DNA of 6,137 bases from Anaerolineae bacterium (GTDB lineage Bacteria > Chloroflexota > Anaerolineae > Aggregatilineales > Phototrophicaceae), in assembly GCA_028284565.1 (NCBI GenBank), contig JANQRM010000659.1, positions 1 to 6,137 on the forward strand, written 5' to 3'. The notes under the pieces are model-generated. The model ran no database searches. It had not been told where the DNA came from and worked only from the letters and a program-made list of their open reading frames with translations. This document shows, piece by piece, positions 5,602-6,137 of this stretch. Position numbers and translations under genes: made by a program. Numbering within the stretch: the stretch's first letter is position 1; each line of letters begins with the position of its first letter.

Positions 5602-6137
5602 CTAAATAAATGATACATAGCGTCGGATTTTGCGGAGGATGCTGAAAGCGCGTAGGGTGAGCTTGTCCGCATGAATCAGTTCGGGTTTTTGTGCCAATTG
5701 ATTATCAAACAAGAGCGATTGCTTAGTCACATATTTCAGCAACCCATCTGTCCCGTTCCGTCTGCCAGAGCCACTTTGCTTTTGTCCGCCAGATGGTAAA
5801 GAGGGCGTACCAATCACCATATGCGGGCGATTGATGGCGACATCACCACTGTCAATTTGTTTGGCGATTTGCTCTGCACGTCCAAAATCACTCGCAAATA
5901 TGGAGGCAGACAAGCCATAATACGAATCATTGGCGAGACGTATCGCTTCCGCTTCGCTGGTGACTTTCATAATCGGCAGGACGGGTCCAAAAGTCTCATC
6001 GCGCATAACGTCCATCGAGTGGTCAACATCCACCAAAATCGTCGGCTCAAAGAAGAGGGGACCCAAATCAGGGCGACGCTTGCCTCCATGAATCACCCGC
6101 GCGCCTTTATTTACGGCATCTTGGATATGTGCTTCGG
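5602..6137 (-). CDS. Aldehyde dehydrogenase family protein, C-terminal part (runs off right edge)
   Basis: The last 177 residues of an NAD(P)-dependent aldehyde dehydrogenase (whole family members are about 490-520 residues). The frame stays open to the window edge. Seen here are EAHIQDAVNKGARVIHGG near the edge, FFEPTIL (29-35), MRDETFGPVLPI (44-55, with the Glu and Phe that hold the nicotinamide ribose, matching Glu399 and Phe401 of human ALDH2), NDSYYGLSASIF (70-81), VAINRPH (99-105) and SGGQKQSGSGRRNGTDGLLKYV (115-136). The catalytic Cys and general-base Glu lie beyond the window. About 37 residues follow the usual C-terminal block (141-177), ending in a basic, hydrophobic stretch LRKIRRYVSFI. 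The enzyme oxidises an aldehyde to an acid; the VAINRPH and GTPSLPSGGQKQSG region looks like the succinate-semialdehyde or coniferyl-aldehyde side of the family, but the substrate is not determined. Its stop is 12 bp before the antitoxin start. Confidence 0.94.
   Translation of the reverse strand, partial: EAHIQDAVNKGARVIHGGKRRPDLGPLFFEPTILVDVDHSMDVMRDETFGPVLPIMKVTSEAEAIRLANDSYYGLSASIFASDFGRAEQIAKQIDSGDVAINRPHMVIGTPSLPSGGQKQSGSGRRNGTDGLLKYVTKQSLLFDNQLAQKPELIHADKLTLRAFSILRKIRRYVSFI

Noticed and set aside
6094..6096. GTG as start of a short dehydrogenase-derived gene
   Set aside because: The frame stays open upstream with matching family sequence (EAHIQDAVNKGAR), so this is an internal Val codon of a gene cut by the window edge.

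Overview
This is a bacterial window. It has compact genes, ATG starts with AGAGG- or GAGG-type ribosome binding sites, a 4-base start/stop overlap and one clear sigma70-type promoter. I cannot place the organism firmly. Short stem-loop repeats ending in GGGGGAGATTTAGAGGGGG, long 23-residue leucine-rich repeat proteins and this kind of VapBC pair would fit Chloroflexota or Cyanobacteria, but that is a weak inference. No rRNA, tRNA, CRISPR array or transposase is visible.

Left part (1-2396, all minus strand). The N-terminal third of a crotonase-fold enoyl-CoA hydratase/isomerase runs off the left edge. Upstream of it lies a small multi-pass membrane protein gene whose reading frame is broken at a run of six A (715-720). 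The second half continues cleanly in another frame to 533. Only 44 bp further upstream is a gene for a secreted-side leucine-rich repeat protein with 16 repeats and a C-terminal membrane anchor. The two look like an operon, so the small membrane protein may be a partner of the LRR protein.

Middle (2397-2905). This 509-bp gap lies between the divergent LRR and hydrolase genes. It holds a strong stem-loop (2469-2491), a 10-bp perfect inverted repeat enclosing 12-bp direct repeats (2504-2547), a possible 28-residue His-rich micro-ORF over those repeats, a cluster of CCGTCG/CGACGG inverted repeats (2693-2753) and a consensus-like promoter (2835-2864) for the hydrolase.

Right part (2906-6137). 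A secreted alpha/beta hydrolase on the plus strand overlaps tail-to-tail by 20 bp with a minus-strand run of four tightly packed genes. In transcription order these are an aldehyde dehydrogenase (partial at the right edge), a VapB-like antitoxin, a VapC PIN-domain toxin and a CgeB-type glycosyltransferase. The spacings are 12 bp, a 4-bp overlap and 5 bp. A toxin-antitoxin pair therefore sits inside what reads as one transcription unit.

Nothing here amounts to a clearly new defence or mobile system. The observations most worth a second look are the frameshifted membrane partner of the LRR protein, the LRR protein's ROCO-like linker joined to a membrane anchor, the intergenic repeat cluster, and the toxin-antitoxin pair embedded between metabolic and cell-surface genes.
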